This document shows positions 33,664 through 42,817 of a DNA stretch of 64,000 nt, in pieces. Made by a program: the position numbers and the translations under genes. The DNA comes from Thiodiazotropha sp050291245. GTDB taxonomy: Bacteria > Pseudomonadota > Gammaproteobacteria > Chromatiales > Chromatiaceae. A model generated the notes under the pieces. That model did no database searches. It was not told where the DNA came from and worked only from the letters and a program-made list of their open reading frames with translations. Location of the stretch: NCBI GenBank assembly GCA_050291245.1, contig JBNKJP010000020.1, forward strand, positions 124,001 to 188,000. Direction: 5' to 3'. Every line of letters begins with the position of its first letter. Positions within the stretch are counted from its first letter, which is position 1.

Positions 33664-35526
33664 TCAATGGATGGGTATCCATAGCTGTAGTTTGGTGCCG
33701 GGATTTGCAGGCTCTATCGTCAATTGGCCGCCGATAACTTCCGCCCGGTGGTGCATATTCCTTAAGCCATTCCCGCCGGAAAGGGCAGAAGATATGCCTT
33801 TGCCGTCGTCAATGATATCCACCGCAACTCCCGGGGAGCTTTCTTTTAATTCCGTATATGCCGCAACGATAATTATCGATGCCTCGGCATGTTTTAAGAC
33901 ATTGGTCACCGCTTCTTCCACAATGCGCATGACATGCAGGACCTTATGGGGTCCAAAGTCCGGGATTTCCGGAATGTCTTCCACTCGCCAGATAAAGCGT
34001 AGATTGTGACTGTGAAGTCTCTTTTCCAGGCGCATGCGAACCAGTCCCAAAACCGTCCCAAGATCACCGTCAACCGGTTCAAATGAATCGATCATCAACC
34101 TCAAGTCGGCCAGGGCACTCTCAAGGTGATCGACGAGGGTGTACTGGCTGGTGGACTTTGCCGTAGAGATTGCTGAAACCAGGTGGCCGCCGATACCGTC
34201 ATGCATGTCGCGCATAATTCGTTCCCGTTCCTCTGTTAGTGCCTGGTGTCGTTTTGCGTCGCTCATTTCCGCGTAGGAAGTCGCCAGTTCGGCCTCCCTC
34301 TTGCGTATCCGGAGTTCGAGTTCCCGGTTCAGGGTATCTGCTCTGTGTAGTGCGGATGTAAAACGCTGTAATAATACCCATGCGAAAATAATGAGTGAAA
34401 ATGATATGGCATAAAGAATCATTGTGCCGTCAAATCCTTCCGGACTGCCGGCATAGAGTATCCAGTCTCGTATTCCTGCGCCTAAGAGCACAAGCACGGA
34501 AAGCGTAATAGCCCAGTGCTCTTTTGAGTAGCTTGTTTTAGTCATCATAAACGACATAATCAGTGCATAGAAACCCCATACGATCGTTAAAATATCCCAA
34601 TAGTAACTGTTTAAAAGATACATCCATTTGATCGGAACGAGGATCGCCAATAAAGCGCCAGAGATTGCCCAAAAAAGTAATACACGCTCAGTACGAGGGC
34701 GGGACAGAGCAAAGAATCGATGTAGGAAAAAAATTATAAAGACAACAAGCCAGCCCGTGCCCTGCATTTTTATCCAATCCATGACTCTTCCACTTAGTGG
34801 ACTCTCGGTAATCAGTACCGCAACGTCAAAAAGGCAGGAGGCACTTAGAGTGGCTGCAAAGAAAGTATATACCGAATCTCCGGTTTTTATTGCCAGTGTG
34901 CCTACGTAAAATATCGATACAATAAGGCTTATGGCAATGAATTGAACTACTGTTACGCGTATAAAGTAGGAACGCTTGTAGTCGGAACCTAATGTTTCAT
35001 CCGGCCCCAGGAAAAGCGGACTTATAAAACCTCTTCCGGCAGGATCCGATAGTAAATTGATTGCTATCTGGTTGGCCTCTGGTTTCAGTATGCCGTTGGG
35101 AATCGCGAAATAGAGCGGTCGGTAGTCGTTGCGTGCGGGATGATCATCCATCCTTCCTCCGCTACCGAGAAAGTGGCCGTTTAGATATACCGAAGCATTT
35201 GCTCCGACAGAGGGTATGTAGATACCCCACAAGCGATTGGGCGGTACATTTAGTTTGAGTTTAGCAAAATACCAAGCATTGTTTCCCGAAAAACCGTATC
35301 TGTGCCAGTTGTGTGGCAGTGAAACATGCTTGCCATTCGAAGTTGTTTTGTTGGTATCTGCGTCAAAGCCTGTCTCCTGAAAAGTGGCTTCATGCACTGT
35401 CAATACATCACCCTTTAAACTGAGTTGATGCAGCATCAACACGAGAGAGAGCGTTGCAAGCAGGCAGACCCACAATGGCCAGGAGAATAGGAAAAAACGT
35501 ATGTTGTGTCGTATGGTTCCCAGCAT
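33664..35526 (-). CDS. 7TM-DISM sensor histidine kinase, NarL-type (HisKA_3)
   Basis: The 620-residue protein has an N-terminal TM (about 12-32), a periplasmic beta-sandwich sensor to about 185 (WYFAKLKLNVPPNRLWGIYI, YLNGHFLGSGGRM), seven TM helices to about 395, a coiled coil and a HisKA_3 kinase with H442 in MRDMHDGIGGHLVSA. The ATPase domain has VEEAVTNVLKHAEAS, DDGKGI and GNGLRNMHHRAEV. The 7TM-DISM class senses small molecules, often carbohydrates; the ligand is unknown here. It directly follows the LuxR regulator at 35538 on the same strand, an evident two-component pair. Confidence 0.92.
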   Translation of the reverse strand: MLGTIRHNIRFFLFSWPLWVCLLATLSLVLMLHQLSLKGDVLTVHEATFQETGFDADTNKTTSNGKHVSLPHNWHRYGFSGNNAWYFAKLKLNVPPNRLWGIYIPSVGANASVYLNGHFLGSGGRMDDHPARNDYRPLYFAIPNGILKPEANQIAINLLSDPAGRGFISPLFLGPDETLGSDYKRSYFIRVTVVQFIAISLIVSIFYVGTLAIKTGDSVYTFFAATLSASCLFDVAVLITESPLSGRVMDWIKMQGTGWLVVFIIFFLHRFFALSRPRTERVLLFWAISGALLAILVPIKWMYLLNSYYWDILTIVWGFYALIMSFMMTKTSYSKEHWAITLSVLVLLGAGIRDWILYAGSPEGFDGTMILYAISFSLIIFAWVLLQRFTSALHRADTLNRELELRIRKREAELATSYAEMSDAKRHQALTEERERIMRDMHDGIGGHLVSAISTAKSTSQYTLVDHLESALADLRLMIDSFEPVDGDLGTVLGLVRMRLEKRLHSHNLRFIWRVEDIPEIPDFGPHKVLHVMRIVEEAVTNVLKHAEASIIIVAAYTELKESSPGVAVDIIDDGKGISSALSGGNGLRNMHHRAEVIGGQLTIEPANPGTKLQLWIPIH

Positions 35527-35537
35527 CTGTGTTCAGG

Positions 35538-36269
35538 CTAGGACGAGAAGTTTATCAGCCCGCGTTGAGCTGCCTCGAATATGGCTTCACTGCGTGAGTG
35601 CACCGCCAGTTTGCGATAAATATTCCTGACATGGGATGTAACGGTATGATAGGTTACATCCAAGGCTTCGCTGATTTCATTGGAGTTGTACCCTTTTGCA
35701 ATCAAGCTCAGTACCTCCATTTCCCGCTCCGTGAGTCCTGGTGTTTCCTCATTGCGGCTGGCGTTGTCGGATGCTGAGGAGGATGATCCTTGTTTTCTGA
35801 AAAGCGTCAGTAAGTGACGGGCTATGGAGGCGCTGATGGGAGAGCCGCCTTGTACTAGCTGGCGAATGCTTCGACCGATTTGTTCGCTATCTTCTTCCTT
35901 TAGCAGGTAGCCGGATGCGCCGGCCTCAATGGCGCGCAAAACATGCTTTTCATCTCCAAAAACGGTAATAACCATGATTTCACATGGGTTTTGAGATGTG
36001 CTTACCTCACGGATCAACTCCGTGCCGTCACCATCGGGTAGACCAAGATCAACAAGCAGAACGTCGGGCCAGCTGTTGGCGATAACCTGTCGCGCGGCAC
36101 ACAGCGTGGAAGTACTTTCAAGCAACAGCATGTCCCTCTGTTCCAGTATTGCTTGCGATAACCGTGTACGCGCACCAGGGTCGTCTTCTACAATCAAGAC
36201 ATTTAGACGGTTTTGGGAATATTCTTCGCTCGTCAACGGATTCGCACCTGGTTGCTGTTTTCTCTTCAA
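35538..36269 (-). CDS. NarL/LuxR-family response regulator
   Basis: The 243-residue protein has a receiver domain (about 20-140) with LNVLIVEDDPGARTRL, phospho-acceptor D74 in VLLVDLGLPDGDG and GYLLKEEDSE, a Ser/Asn-rich linker (about 165-178), and a LuxR helix-turn-helix (GLTEREMEVLSLIAKGYNSN followed by EISEALDVTYHTVTSHVRNI). It is the cognate regulator for the 7TM kinase 11 bases downstream. Confidence 0.93.
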   Translation of the reverse strand: MKRKQQPGANPLTSEEYSQNRLNVLIVEDDPGARTRLSQAILEQRDMLLLESTSTLCAARQVIANSWPDVLLVDLGLPDGDGTELIREVSTSQNPCEIMVITVFGDEKHVLRAIEAGASGYLLKEEDSEQIGRSIRQLVQGGSPISASIARHLLTLFRKQGSSSSASDNASRNEETPGLTEREMEVLSLIAKGYNSNEISEALDVTYHTVTSHVRNIYRKLAVHSRSEAIFEAAQRGLINFSS

Positions 36270-36419
36270 ATAACCTTATCGAATCACTTGCACTCTTAGA
36301 GGCCGTTTATTGAGTTGTCAATAAATCGACATATCAGCTGCATCCGTCAACCATATGGCCGCATGATAGCTGGTAACGTGATCTGAGTGAATGTTAAACT
36401 GAACTATTTTCTGCTGTGA

Positions 36420-37079
36420 TTATAATTCGCTTCTTACCCTATTTTTGCAGACTCCTTGTATGATTCTGCCTATCAGGTTCATTTCATAAGAGATCGATCC
36501 AGTCGGCTCATTGTACCAGCGTATAACTACAGGGCTGCATCGTTCGCACCCGGAAGGCGGTGATTCGACAATTTGTGCATTGGCGAAACGGTGCTTGAGA
36601 ATTTTGATTTCAGGGCGGTCGAACACTTCGGAATCTTTCCCGCAGAGCGCCGGTCTGCTTTTTACCGGGAATACATCTTCTCCCTTTTCCCCGACATCTA
36701 AATTATGGGAACGTCGTTCGCTTTCAATGACTGAATATCGACGTCGAAGTCGAAACGATTTGGCAGCGCTGATCGCATGGGGTTTTTTTACCTGTAACTG
36801 TAAAAGCACTTCATTTTGATTTAAGTCGGGTAGTTCGGCAACAATTCTTGAATTATCCCAGGTGTTGACAGGCACTGAGTAGCGCAACGAGTTGGTGTAT
36901 TGGACAATAACCTCACAGGATTTACAGTAATCGCCAAAATTCTCCCCAAGGATAGTTACATTTCCGCCCATGCCGAAATTGATTTCGAATAGTTTGGGCG
37001 CCGTTGATGCATTCACCCACTGCGGCCAACAGCAGATTACTGCGGCAGCGCACAGAATAGTAATTTTTCCAATAGACAT
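36420..37079 (-). CDS. Secreted protein with IPT/TIG-like domain
   Basis: The 219-residue protein has a signal peptide (about 1-24, ending WVNASTAP). The N-terminal mature part, INFGMGGNVTILGENFGDYCKSC with VIVQYTNSLRYSVPVNTWDNSR and IVAELP, reads like an IPT/TIG immunoglobulin-like domain. Four Cys in the C-terminal half could form disulfides. Function is unknown. It is divergent from the LuxR gene at 37262, with a large dyad between the two. Confidence 0.65.
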   Translation of the reverse strand: MSIGKITILCAAAVICCWPQWVNASTAPKLFEINFGMGGNVTILGENFGDYCKSCEVIVQYTNSLRYSVPVNTWDNSRIVAELPDLNQNEVLLQLQVKKPHAISAAKSFRLRRRYSVIESERRSHNLDVGEKGEDVFPVKSRPALCGKDSEVFDRPEIKILKHRFANAQIVESPPSGCERCSPVVIRWYNEPTGSISYEMNLIGRIIQGVCKNRVRSEL

Positions 37080-37147
37080 AAGTGTTCAACTGATCGAAGA
37101 TCTTAGTCCTGAACTTCCTAAGGTATACTAGGAAAAAACTACGAGCG

Positions 37148-37207
37148 GCAATATCCCAAAAACTTGGGATTAGAATCTACTGGCATCCCTAGTTTTTGCG
37201 ATATCGC
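37148..37207. promoter_or_regulatory. Large inverted repeat, candidate operator
   Basis: Bases 37148-37170 (GCAATATCCCAAAAACTTGG and on) match the reverse complement of 37185-37207 at 20 of 23 positions, with a 14-base spacer. The dyad sits between the divergent TIG-like protein and LuxR genes. It could be bound by the LuxR-type regulator, acting on both promoters, but no experiment supports that. Confidence 0.5.
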
Positions 37208-37261
37208 CTGTTATCCAGGTTCTCTACAATGATGAGGTAAGTACAGCACTCCATAAGAACA

Positions 37262-38047
37262 ATGATCCAGTCGAAATATGCCCAGCCGCGCCTTCGCGAT
37301 GTACGTAAGATCTACCGGTTGCTATGGGAGTGCACAGAGATCGGATCTGATTCCAACGCCTGGCGCAGCCATTTATTGGAGGGTGTAAACGCCATCATTG
37401 GTGCGCGGCTGGGGTTGTACATGCACATTCACAACCCACTGCAGGAGACAGAGCGGCTGGAGGCCGCCATGGCCAGCGGTTTTCTCGACACCGAGCAACT
37501 GGCGTTGTGGCAGCACTATCAGGAAAATAGCGCCCAAAAGGACGACCCTTACCACCTCTCCTATTTTCACGACCACTCTCGCCCATTGCGCACGCGGGTT
37601 CTCGACGAAGTGGTGGAGTCACGGGAGTGGAAGAACTCGCTGCATTACAATGAATACATCCGTGCTTGCGGTCTTGGCGACAGGATAACCTCTTCACTAC
37701 GCCTGGGTAGCGACCAGAAAGCTCCACTGCAGACTCTGGTTTTTCACCGCCATGCGGCCGATGCTCAGTTTGCATCGAGTGCCAAGTACCTTGTAAAACT
37801 GATGCACCATGAATTGGCCGAGCTGTTGGTGAAAAAGCTCGTCCTACCCGCTACCCGTCGCGATACGGGAGGCTTGCCCAAACGCATGGGACAGGTGCTC
37901 GACCACTTGCTGAACGGCCACTCTGAAAAACAGATCGCCGCCGAACTGGGCATCAGCCGCCACACCGTCAACCGTCATGTGCAGCGGGTCTATCAGCATT
38001 TTGACGTGAACAGCCGGGCAAAGCTGATCGCGCTGCTTACCGGCTGA
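37262..38047 (+). CDS. LuxR-family transcriptional regulator (solo)
   Basis: The 261-residue protein has no receiver domain. Residues about 15-190 look like a GAF/PAS-type sensor region (LLEGVNAIIGARLGLYMHIH, WKNSLHYNEYIRACGLGDRI). Residues about 203-260 form a LuxR helix-turn-helix (GLPKRMGQVLDHLLNGHSEK then QIAAELGISRHTVNRHVQRVY). There is no cognate LuxI homologue in the window. The FeeM-like enzyme at 5281 is fold-related to LuxI but lies 32 kb away. Confidence 0.85.
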   Translation: MIQSKYAQPRLRDVRKIYRLLWECTEIGSDSNAWRSHLLEGVNAIIGARLGLYMHIHNPLQETERLEAAMASGFLDTEQLALWQHYQENSAQKDDPYHLSYFHDHSRPLRTRVLDEVVESREWKNSLHYNEYIRACGLGDRITSSLRLGSDQKAPLQTLVFHRHAADAQFASSAKYLVKLMHHELAELLVKKLVLPATRRDTGGLPKRMGQVLDHLLNGHSEKQIAAELGISRHTVNRHVQRVYQHFDVNSRAKLIALLTG

Positions 38048-38175
38048 AGTTCACCTGGTATTTCAGAATCAGTCCGAAACAATCCACAATTTTCAATCAA
38101 TTACTGATAATGGGTTGTCAATCTCCTGTTTGATCCGCAGAATCATTGCCTTGGTCAATCACCCGACAAAATCAA

Positions 38176-39252
38176 ATGATGGTACTGAGGAATGTCTATC
38201 AACAATGGATCAAGGAGAGAGGTTACCAACCTGATCCTGAACAGGAAGGTGTGATCGAGAAATTTGAGCAGCTGGCAGAGTCTTTGTCACGGCCACGAAA
38301 AGAAACAGGCTGGTTCTGGCGGCGCAAGCCGGAACCGCCCAAGGGAATCTACCTCTGGGGCGGGGTGGGGCGGGGTAAAACCTGGTTGATGGACCTGTTT
38401 AGCCAGTCTTACCCCGACCTGGATATCGAGCGACAGCATTTTCATGCCTTCATGCGGGAGTTGCACCAGCGCCTGAAAGTCCATGAGGGACAGGGCGATC
38501 CCATGACCGGGATTGTCCAGGAGATGGCCGGACGTATGCGGGTGTTGTGCCTGGACGAGTTCAATGTGATCGATATTGGCGATGCCATGCTGATGCGGGG
38601 TCTGCTCACCGCCCTGTACCAGGCCGGCATTGTACTGGTGACCACGTCCAATCAGCCTCCGGACCGGCTCTATTGGCAGGGCCTGCAACGGGATCAGTTC
38701 CTCCCTGCAATCAACCTTCTGAATACCCGCAATCAGGTGATCGAACTGTCCGGAGACAGGGATTACCGGTTGCAGCTGTTCGGTGCTTCGACACTCTACT
38801 ATTCACCTTTAGGTGATGAAGCCACGATCGCCATGAGCCGGGAGTTTGATCGGTTGGTCAGCGGAGTGGTCGAGGAGCTGGGCAGTTTCCCGGTGCCGGG
38901 ACGGGCAGTACGATTCGTCAAGCGTTGCAATGGGGTGATCTGGTGCGATTTCAATGCATTGTGCGGTCCCCCCCGTTGGCAACACGATTACCTGGAGCTG
39001 GCCCGTTGCCATCATACGCTTTTGGTTTCCGATATCCCGCAGCTTGACGGTACCTGGGACGATCGCAGTCGTCGCTTCATCAACCTGATCGATGTGCTCT
39101 ACGACCGCAAGGTCAAACTGGTGATCAGCGCGGATGCCCCTCCGGACAGCCTGTATGTGGGGCAACGTCTCGCCATCGAATTTCTGCGTACCGCCAGCCG
39201 GCTCAAGGAGATGCAGTCCGACGCCTACCTGGAAACGCCACACCTGGGATAA
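38176..39252 (+). CDS. zapE: ZapE / AFG1-like ATPase
   Basis: The frame is open from a TTG at 38146, but ATG 38176 (MMVLRNVYQQWIKERGYQPD) gives a normal N-terminus; ATG 38179 is equally possible. The 358-residue P-loop ATPase has Walker A WGGVGRGKTWLMD, Walker B MRVLCLDEFNVIDIGDAMLM and a sensor TTSNQPPDRLYWQGLQRDQF. AFG1 family members assist cell-division Z-ring function and membrane-protein turnover. It stands alone between a LuxR gene and sdhB. Confidence 0.93.
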   Translation: MMVLRNVYQQWIKERGYQPDPEQEGVIEKFEQLAESLSRPRKETGWFWRRKPEPPKGIYLWGGVGRGKTWLMDLFSQSYPDLDIERQHFHAFMRELHQRLKVHEGQGDPMTGIVQEMAGRMRVLCLDEFNVIDIGDAMLMRGLLTALYQAGIVLVTTSNQPPDRLYWQGLQRDQFLPAINLLNTRNQVIELSGDRDYRLQLFGASTLYYSPLGDEATIAMSREFDRLVSGVVEELGSFPVPGRAVRFVKRCNGVIWCDFNALCGPPRWQHDYLELARCHHTLLVSDIPQLDGTWDDRSRRFINLIDVLYDRKVKLVISADAPPDSLYVGQRLAIEFLRTASRLKEMQSDAYLETPHLG

Positions 39253-39293
39253 TACCCCTAAACCTAACCTATTGGATTACCGGTGTAATAACT

Positions 39294-40043
39294 TCAGTTT
39301 TTACCGAACAGATCCTTGAGCATCTGCAAGGTGACCTGACGGCCCAGTTCGCCGATGGCGGTGGTCAGGGGGATCTCCTTGGGACACACCTGGACGCAGT
39401 TCTGGGCATTGCCGCAGTCGCTCAGTCCACCTTCGGCCATGATGGCGTGGAGTCGCTGAGATTTGTGGTACTGTCCGGTGGGGTGGGCGTTCATCAAGCG
39501 TACCGCACCCAGGGTGGCGGGTCCGACGAAGTCCTGGGCCATGCTGTACTGGGGGCAGGCCTCCATGCAGCAGCCGCAAGACATGCAACGACTGTAGAGG
39601 TAGTTGTCCTTCCAGGCCTCCGGGGAGATGCGCGGCGCCCCCTCATGGATGTCCCAGGCGCCGTCAATCTCGATCCAGGCGCGCACTTTCTTCAGGTCGC
39701 TGAACATCCGGCCGCGGTCCACCATTAGGTCCCGGATCACCGGGAACTTGCTCAGGGGCTCCAGGCGGATCGGCTGCTCCAGGGTGTCGACCAGGGTTGA
39801 GCAGGCCTGGCGGGGGTGACCGTTGACGAGCATGCTGCAAGCCCCGCAGACCTCCTCCATGCAGTTGAACTCCCAAGCCACCGGATCGACCCGTTGGCCA
39901 TCCAGGGTGATCGGGTTTTCACGTATCACCATCAGAGCGGAGACCACGTTGTGGCCATCCCGGTAGGGGATGCGGAAGCGCTGCCAATAGGGTGGGCTGT
40001 AGGGGTTGTCCTGGCGTCGGATATGGAATTCGAGACTCTTCAT
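39294..40043 (-). CDS. sdhB: Succinate dehydrogenase/fumarate reductase iron-sulfur subunit
   Basis: The start is ATG 40043 (MKSLEFHIRRQDNP); the longer open frame upstream overlaps sdhA and lacks family similarity. The 249-residue subunit has the 2Fe-2S motif CMEEVCGACSMLVNG (from C61) and the two later cluster motifs CMSCGCCMEACPQY and CGNAQNCVQVCPKEIP. It passes electrons from SdhA to the haems of SdhC. It ends the sdhC-sdhA-sdhB operon. Confidence 0.95.
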   Translation of the reverse strand: MKSLEFHIRRQDNPYSPPYWQRFRIPYRDGHNVVSALMVIRENPITLDGQRVDPVAWEFNCMEEVCGACSMLVNGHPRQACSTLVDTLEQPIRLEPLSKFPVIRDLMVDRGRMFSDLKKVRAWIEIDGAWDIHEGAPRISPEAWKDNYLYSRCMSCGCCMEACPQYSMAQDFVGPATLGAVRLMNAHPTGQYHKSQRLHAIMAEGGLSDCGNAQNCVQVCPKEIPLTTAIGELGRQVTLQMLKDLFGKN

Positions 40044-40051
40044 GGGCACCC

Positions 40052-41938
40052 TCAACGATAGTCCCGGGGCTGCTCGGGCGCCAGCACCGAGAGGTCCACC
40101 GGCTGGTGGCTGATCCTCGGGCCCTGTTCGCTGCGTTCCGCCAGAGTGGTCTTCAGCCACTGCTCGTTCTGTGCCTTCCAGGCCTCCCGATAGGCTTCAT
40201 AGGTCGGATCCCCTGGGTAGGCGTCCTGGGGCATTGCCAACTCGAAGGCGGGTTTGTAGTGGGCGCCGCGACATTCGTCCCGGGCCAGGGCGCTGGCGGC
40301 GATGACCTGGCCGAGGCGGATCATCTCCTGCAACTGACGGGTGTAGGCCAGCCCCTGATTGGACCAGCGGTTGGCCTCCTGGAGGTCGACTTGCCGGCTG
40401 CGTGTCTCGAGTTCCCGCAACTCATCCATTGCCTCGCCCAGGCTCTCGTTGTTCCGTACCACCCCGACTCGGTTGGACATCACCTCGCCCAGTTCCCGAT
40501 GCAGGGCGTAGGGATTCTCCTGGCCGCGACTGTCCAGGAGGGACTGGTTGATCGCCTGTTGACGCTGGATCTCCTCCGCGTAGAAACGCTCGGGAACCGA
40601 TTCCCGGTCTTCCTGCAGCCCCTTCAGGTAGCTGGCCACCGACTCACCGGTGACCCGGCCGCTGTAGGAGGCCGAGAGCAGGGAGTTGGCGCCCAGCCGG
40701 TTGGCGCCGTGGTATCCGTAGTCGCACTCGCCACAGGCGTAGAGTCCGGGGATGTTGGTGGCATGGTTGCGGGGGCTCCCGGGTGTCATCCCGCCGCAAC
40801 CGTCCTTCTCGAAATCCACCCAGAGTCCGCCCATGGCATAGTGGGCCGAGGGGTAGATGACCATCGGTTCCTTGACCGGATCGTCACCGTGAAATTTGCG
40901 GTAGATGTCGAGAATCGCGTGCAACCGCTGTTCGACGAATTCCGGGTTGAGGTGTGTGAGATCCAGGTAGACCTTGTGATCCCCCCCCACGCCGAGCCCC
41001 ATTTCGTGAACCACCCGCCAGATGGCTCGCGAGGCCACGTCCCGGGGTACGGTATTGCCGTAGCTCGGGTACCACTCCTCGAGGAAGTAGAAACGCTCCG
41101 CGTCGGGGATCTCCCGGGGGCGGCGTTTGTCCTGGGGATCCCGAGGCACCCAGATGCGTCCGCCCTCGCCACGGGCTGCTTCGCTCATCAGGCGGGTCTT
41201 GTCGTCGCCGAGCATGGCGGTGGGATGAAACTGAAAGAACTCCGTATTGGCGAACCAGGCCCCCTGCTGGTAGGCGCGGCAGGCGGCGGCGCCGGTGGAG
41301 TTGGTCGAATTGGTGGAGCGGTGGCCGTAGACCTGCCCCATACCTCCGGTGGCGAGGATCACCGCGTCGGCACGGAAGCGGGTCACTTCCAGGGTGCGCA
41401 GGTTCATCGCGACGATGCCCTTGCAGGCCCCTTGGGCATCCAGAACCAGGGAGAGAAACTCCCACCATTCGAACTTCTGTACCCGCCCCAGGGACTCCTG
41501 ACGCCGGACCTCCTGGTCCACGCCGTAGAGCAACTGCTGTCCGGTACTGGCTCCGGCGAACACGGTACGCCGGTTCTTAACCCCGCCGAACAGACGCAGA
41601 TCCATCAAACCTTCCGGGGTACGGGAGAAGGTGACCCCCATACGCTCGAAGGTGCGGATCAGACCCGGGGCCTCCTCGCACATGGATTTGACCGGAGGCT
41701 GATTGGCCAGGTAAGCGCCGCCTTTCAGGGTATCCACGACATGCTGCCAGATCGAGTCTCGCTCCCCCTTGGTGTCGAAACAGGCGTTGATACCCCCCTG
41801 GGCGCAAACCGAATGGGAGCGTTTTACCTCGAACAGGGAGAAGATATCGACCTGGGCGCCGGATTCGGCGACCCGCAAGGCAGCCCACAGCCCTCCCAGA
41901 CCGCCACCGATGACGATTACCTTGGGTGGCCGTTTCAT
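40052..41938 (-). CDS. sdhA: Succinate dehydrogenase/fumarate reductase flavoprotein subunit
   Basis: The 628-residue flavoprotein has the FAD dinucleotide motif VIVIGGGLGGLWAALRVAES, the covalent-flavin and catalytic region SHSVCAQGGINACFDTKGE, ATGGMGQVYGHRSTNSTN, FQFHPTAM and a CGECDYGYHGANRLGANSLL tract. The catalytic text and length suit the Bacillus/epsilonproteobacterial (type B) SdhA rather than the E. coli type. It overlaps sdhC by four bases and is separated from sdhB by eight. Confidence 0.95.
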   Translation of the reverse strand: MKRPPKVIVIGGGLGGLWAALRVAESGAQVDIFSLFEVKRSHSVCAQGGINACFDTKGERDSIWQHVVDTLKGGAYLANQPPVKSMCEEAPGLIRTFERMGVTFSRTPEGLMDLRLFGGVKNRRTVFAGASTGQQLLYGVDQEVRRQESLGRVQKFEWWEFLSLVLDAQGACKGIVAMNLRTLEVTRFRADAVILATGGMGQVYGHRSTNSTNSTGAAACRAYQQGAWFANTEFFQFHPTAMLGDDKTRLMSEAARGEGGRIWVPRDPQDKRRPREIPDAERFYFLEEWYPSYGNTVPRDVASRAIWRVVHEMGLGVGGDHKVYLDLTHLNPEFVEQRLHAILDIYRKFHGDDPVKEPMVIYPSAHYAMGGLWVDFEKDGCGGMTPGSPRNHATNIPGLYACGECDYGYHGANRLGANSLLSASYSGRVTGESVASYLKGLQEDRESVPERFYAEEIQRQQAINQSLLDSRGQENPYALHRELGEVMSNRVGVVRNNESLGEAMDELRELETRSRQVDLQEANRWSNQGLAYTRQLQEMIRLGQVIAASALARDECRGAHYKPAFELAMPQDAYPGDPTYEAYREAWKAQNEQWLKTTLAERSEQGPRISHQPVDLSVLAPEQPRDYR

Positions 41939-42567
41939 ACGACAAATCCCAACATGCCGTGAATGCCCATGGCGCTCAACAACAGGAAGATCCCACTACA
42001 GACATAGAACCAGAGACGTTGCCCCGTCACACTGCTGGTCAGGCCCCAGGAGATGGCCATGGTCCAAAGGCCATTGCTGAGGTGAAACACCGACAGCAGC
42101 AGGCCCAGCAGGTATACCGTGAAGATCCAGGGCTCGTTCAGCAGGCGTTGCATGTGTCCGTAGAGATCCAATCTCACGGCCGGTTCATACAGGCCATACA
42201 GGCGGGTCCAGCCCACATGGAAGAGCAGGAACAGCAGGATCGCCACACCGGAGAGGCGTTGCAGGAAATAGAAACGGTGATGCAGCCAGGGAAACCGGTT
42301 CCACTCCCGGCTGCCGTCGCGCAGGATCAGCAGACCGTAACCGGCATGAAACAGCAGGGGCAGGGCGATGACGAAGACCTCCATCACCACCAGGTAGTTG
42401 AGGCTTTGCAGCCAGCCTACCACATGTTCGTTATAGTGTCGGGCGCCGAAACGGGACTGGGAGTTCTCCCACAGATGAAACACGAGAAACCCGCCGACGG
42501 GCAGCAGACCCAGCAGGGAGTGCAGCCGGCGCATCAGGAAGTGCGGATTCTGGATCGAGGCGGTCAT
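41935..42567 (-). CDS. sdhC: Succinate dehydrogenase cytochrome b558 subunit (type B)
   Basis: The 210-residue membrane protein has five predicted helices and His residues in RRLHSLLGLLPVGGFLVFHL, LFHAGYGLLIL, HHRFYFLQRLSGVAILLFLL, FHVGW and VFHLSNGLW, matching the single-subunit dihaem cytochrome b of type B complexes. No sdhD is present, which fits that type. Quinone is reduced or oxidised here, and the direction (succinate oxidation or fumarate reduction) cannot be told from sequence. Confidence 0.93.
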   Translation of the reverse strand: MTASIQNPHFLMRRLHSLLGLLPVGGFLVFHLWENSQSRFGARHYNEHVVGWLQSLNYLVVMEVFVIALPLLFHAGYGLLILRDGSREWNRFPWLHHRFYFLQRLSGVAILLFLLFHVGWTRLYGLYEPAVRLDLYGHMQRLLNEPWIFTVYLLGLLLSVFHLSNGLWTMAISWGLTSSVTGQRLWFYVCSGIFLLLSAMGIHGMLGFVV

Positions 42568-42817
42568 GCGGAAACGCCCCTATCCGACCAGTTGGAATAT
42601 GACAGTATTCAAAACGCTCCAGGACCGTGATTGGAAATCGTGAGCGATAACCCAACGGAAAATTCGGCTTTATCTAATCCACTGGTATCTGGCCTGTTGC
42701 TGCGCAATCCAGTCTTTGCGATAGCCTATCTCCCATTCTGGCATGTCCGCCCCAATACTGCTATCCCGATGTGGATCAGGGAATGATCTGGTAAAAAACG
42801 GGTTAGTAATTAAGATT

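Noticed and set aside
39992..41962. A 656-codon plus-strand frame opposite sdhA and sdhB
   Set aside because: It is antisense to two strongly conserved subunits and is a shadow of GC-rich codon bias.
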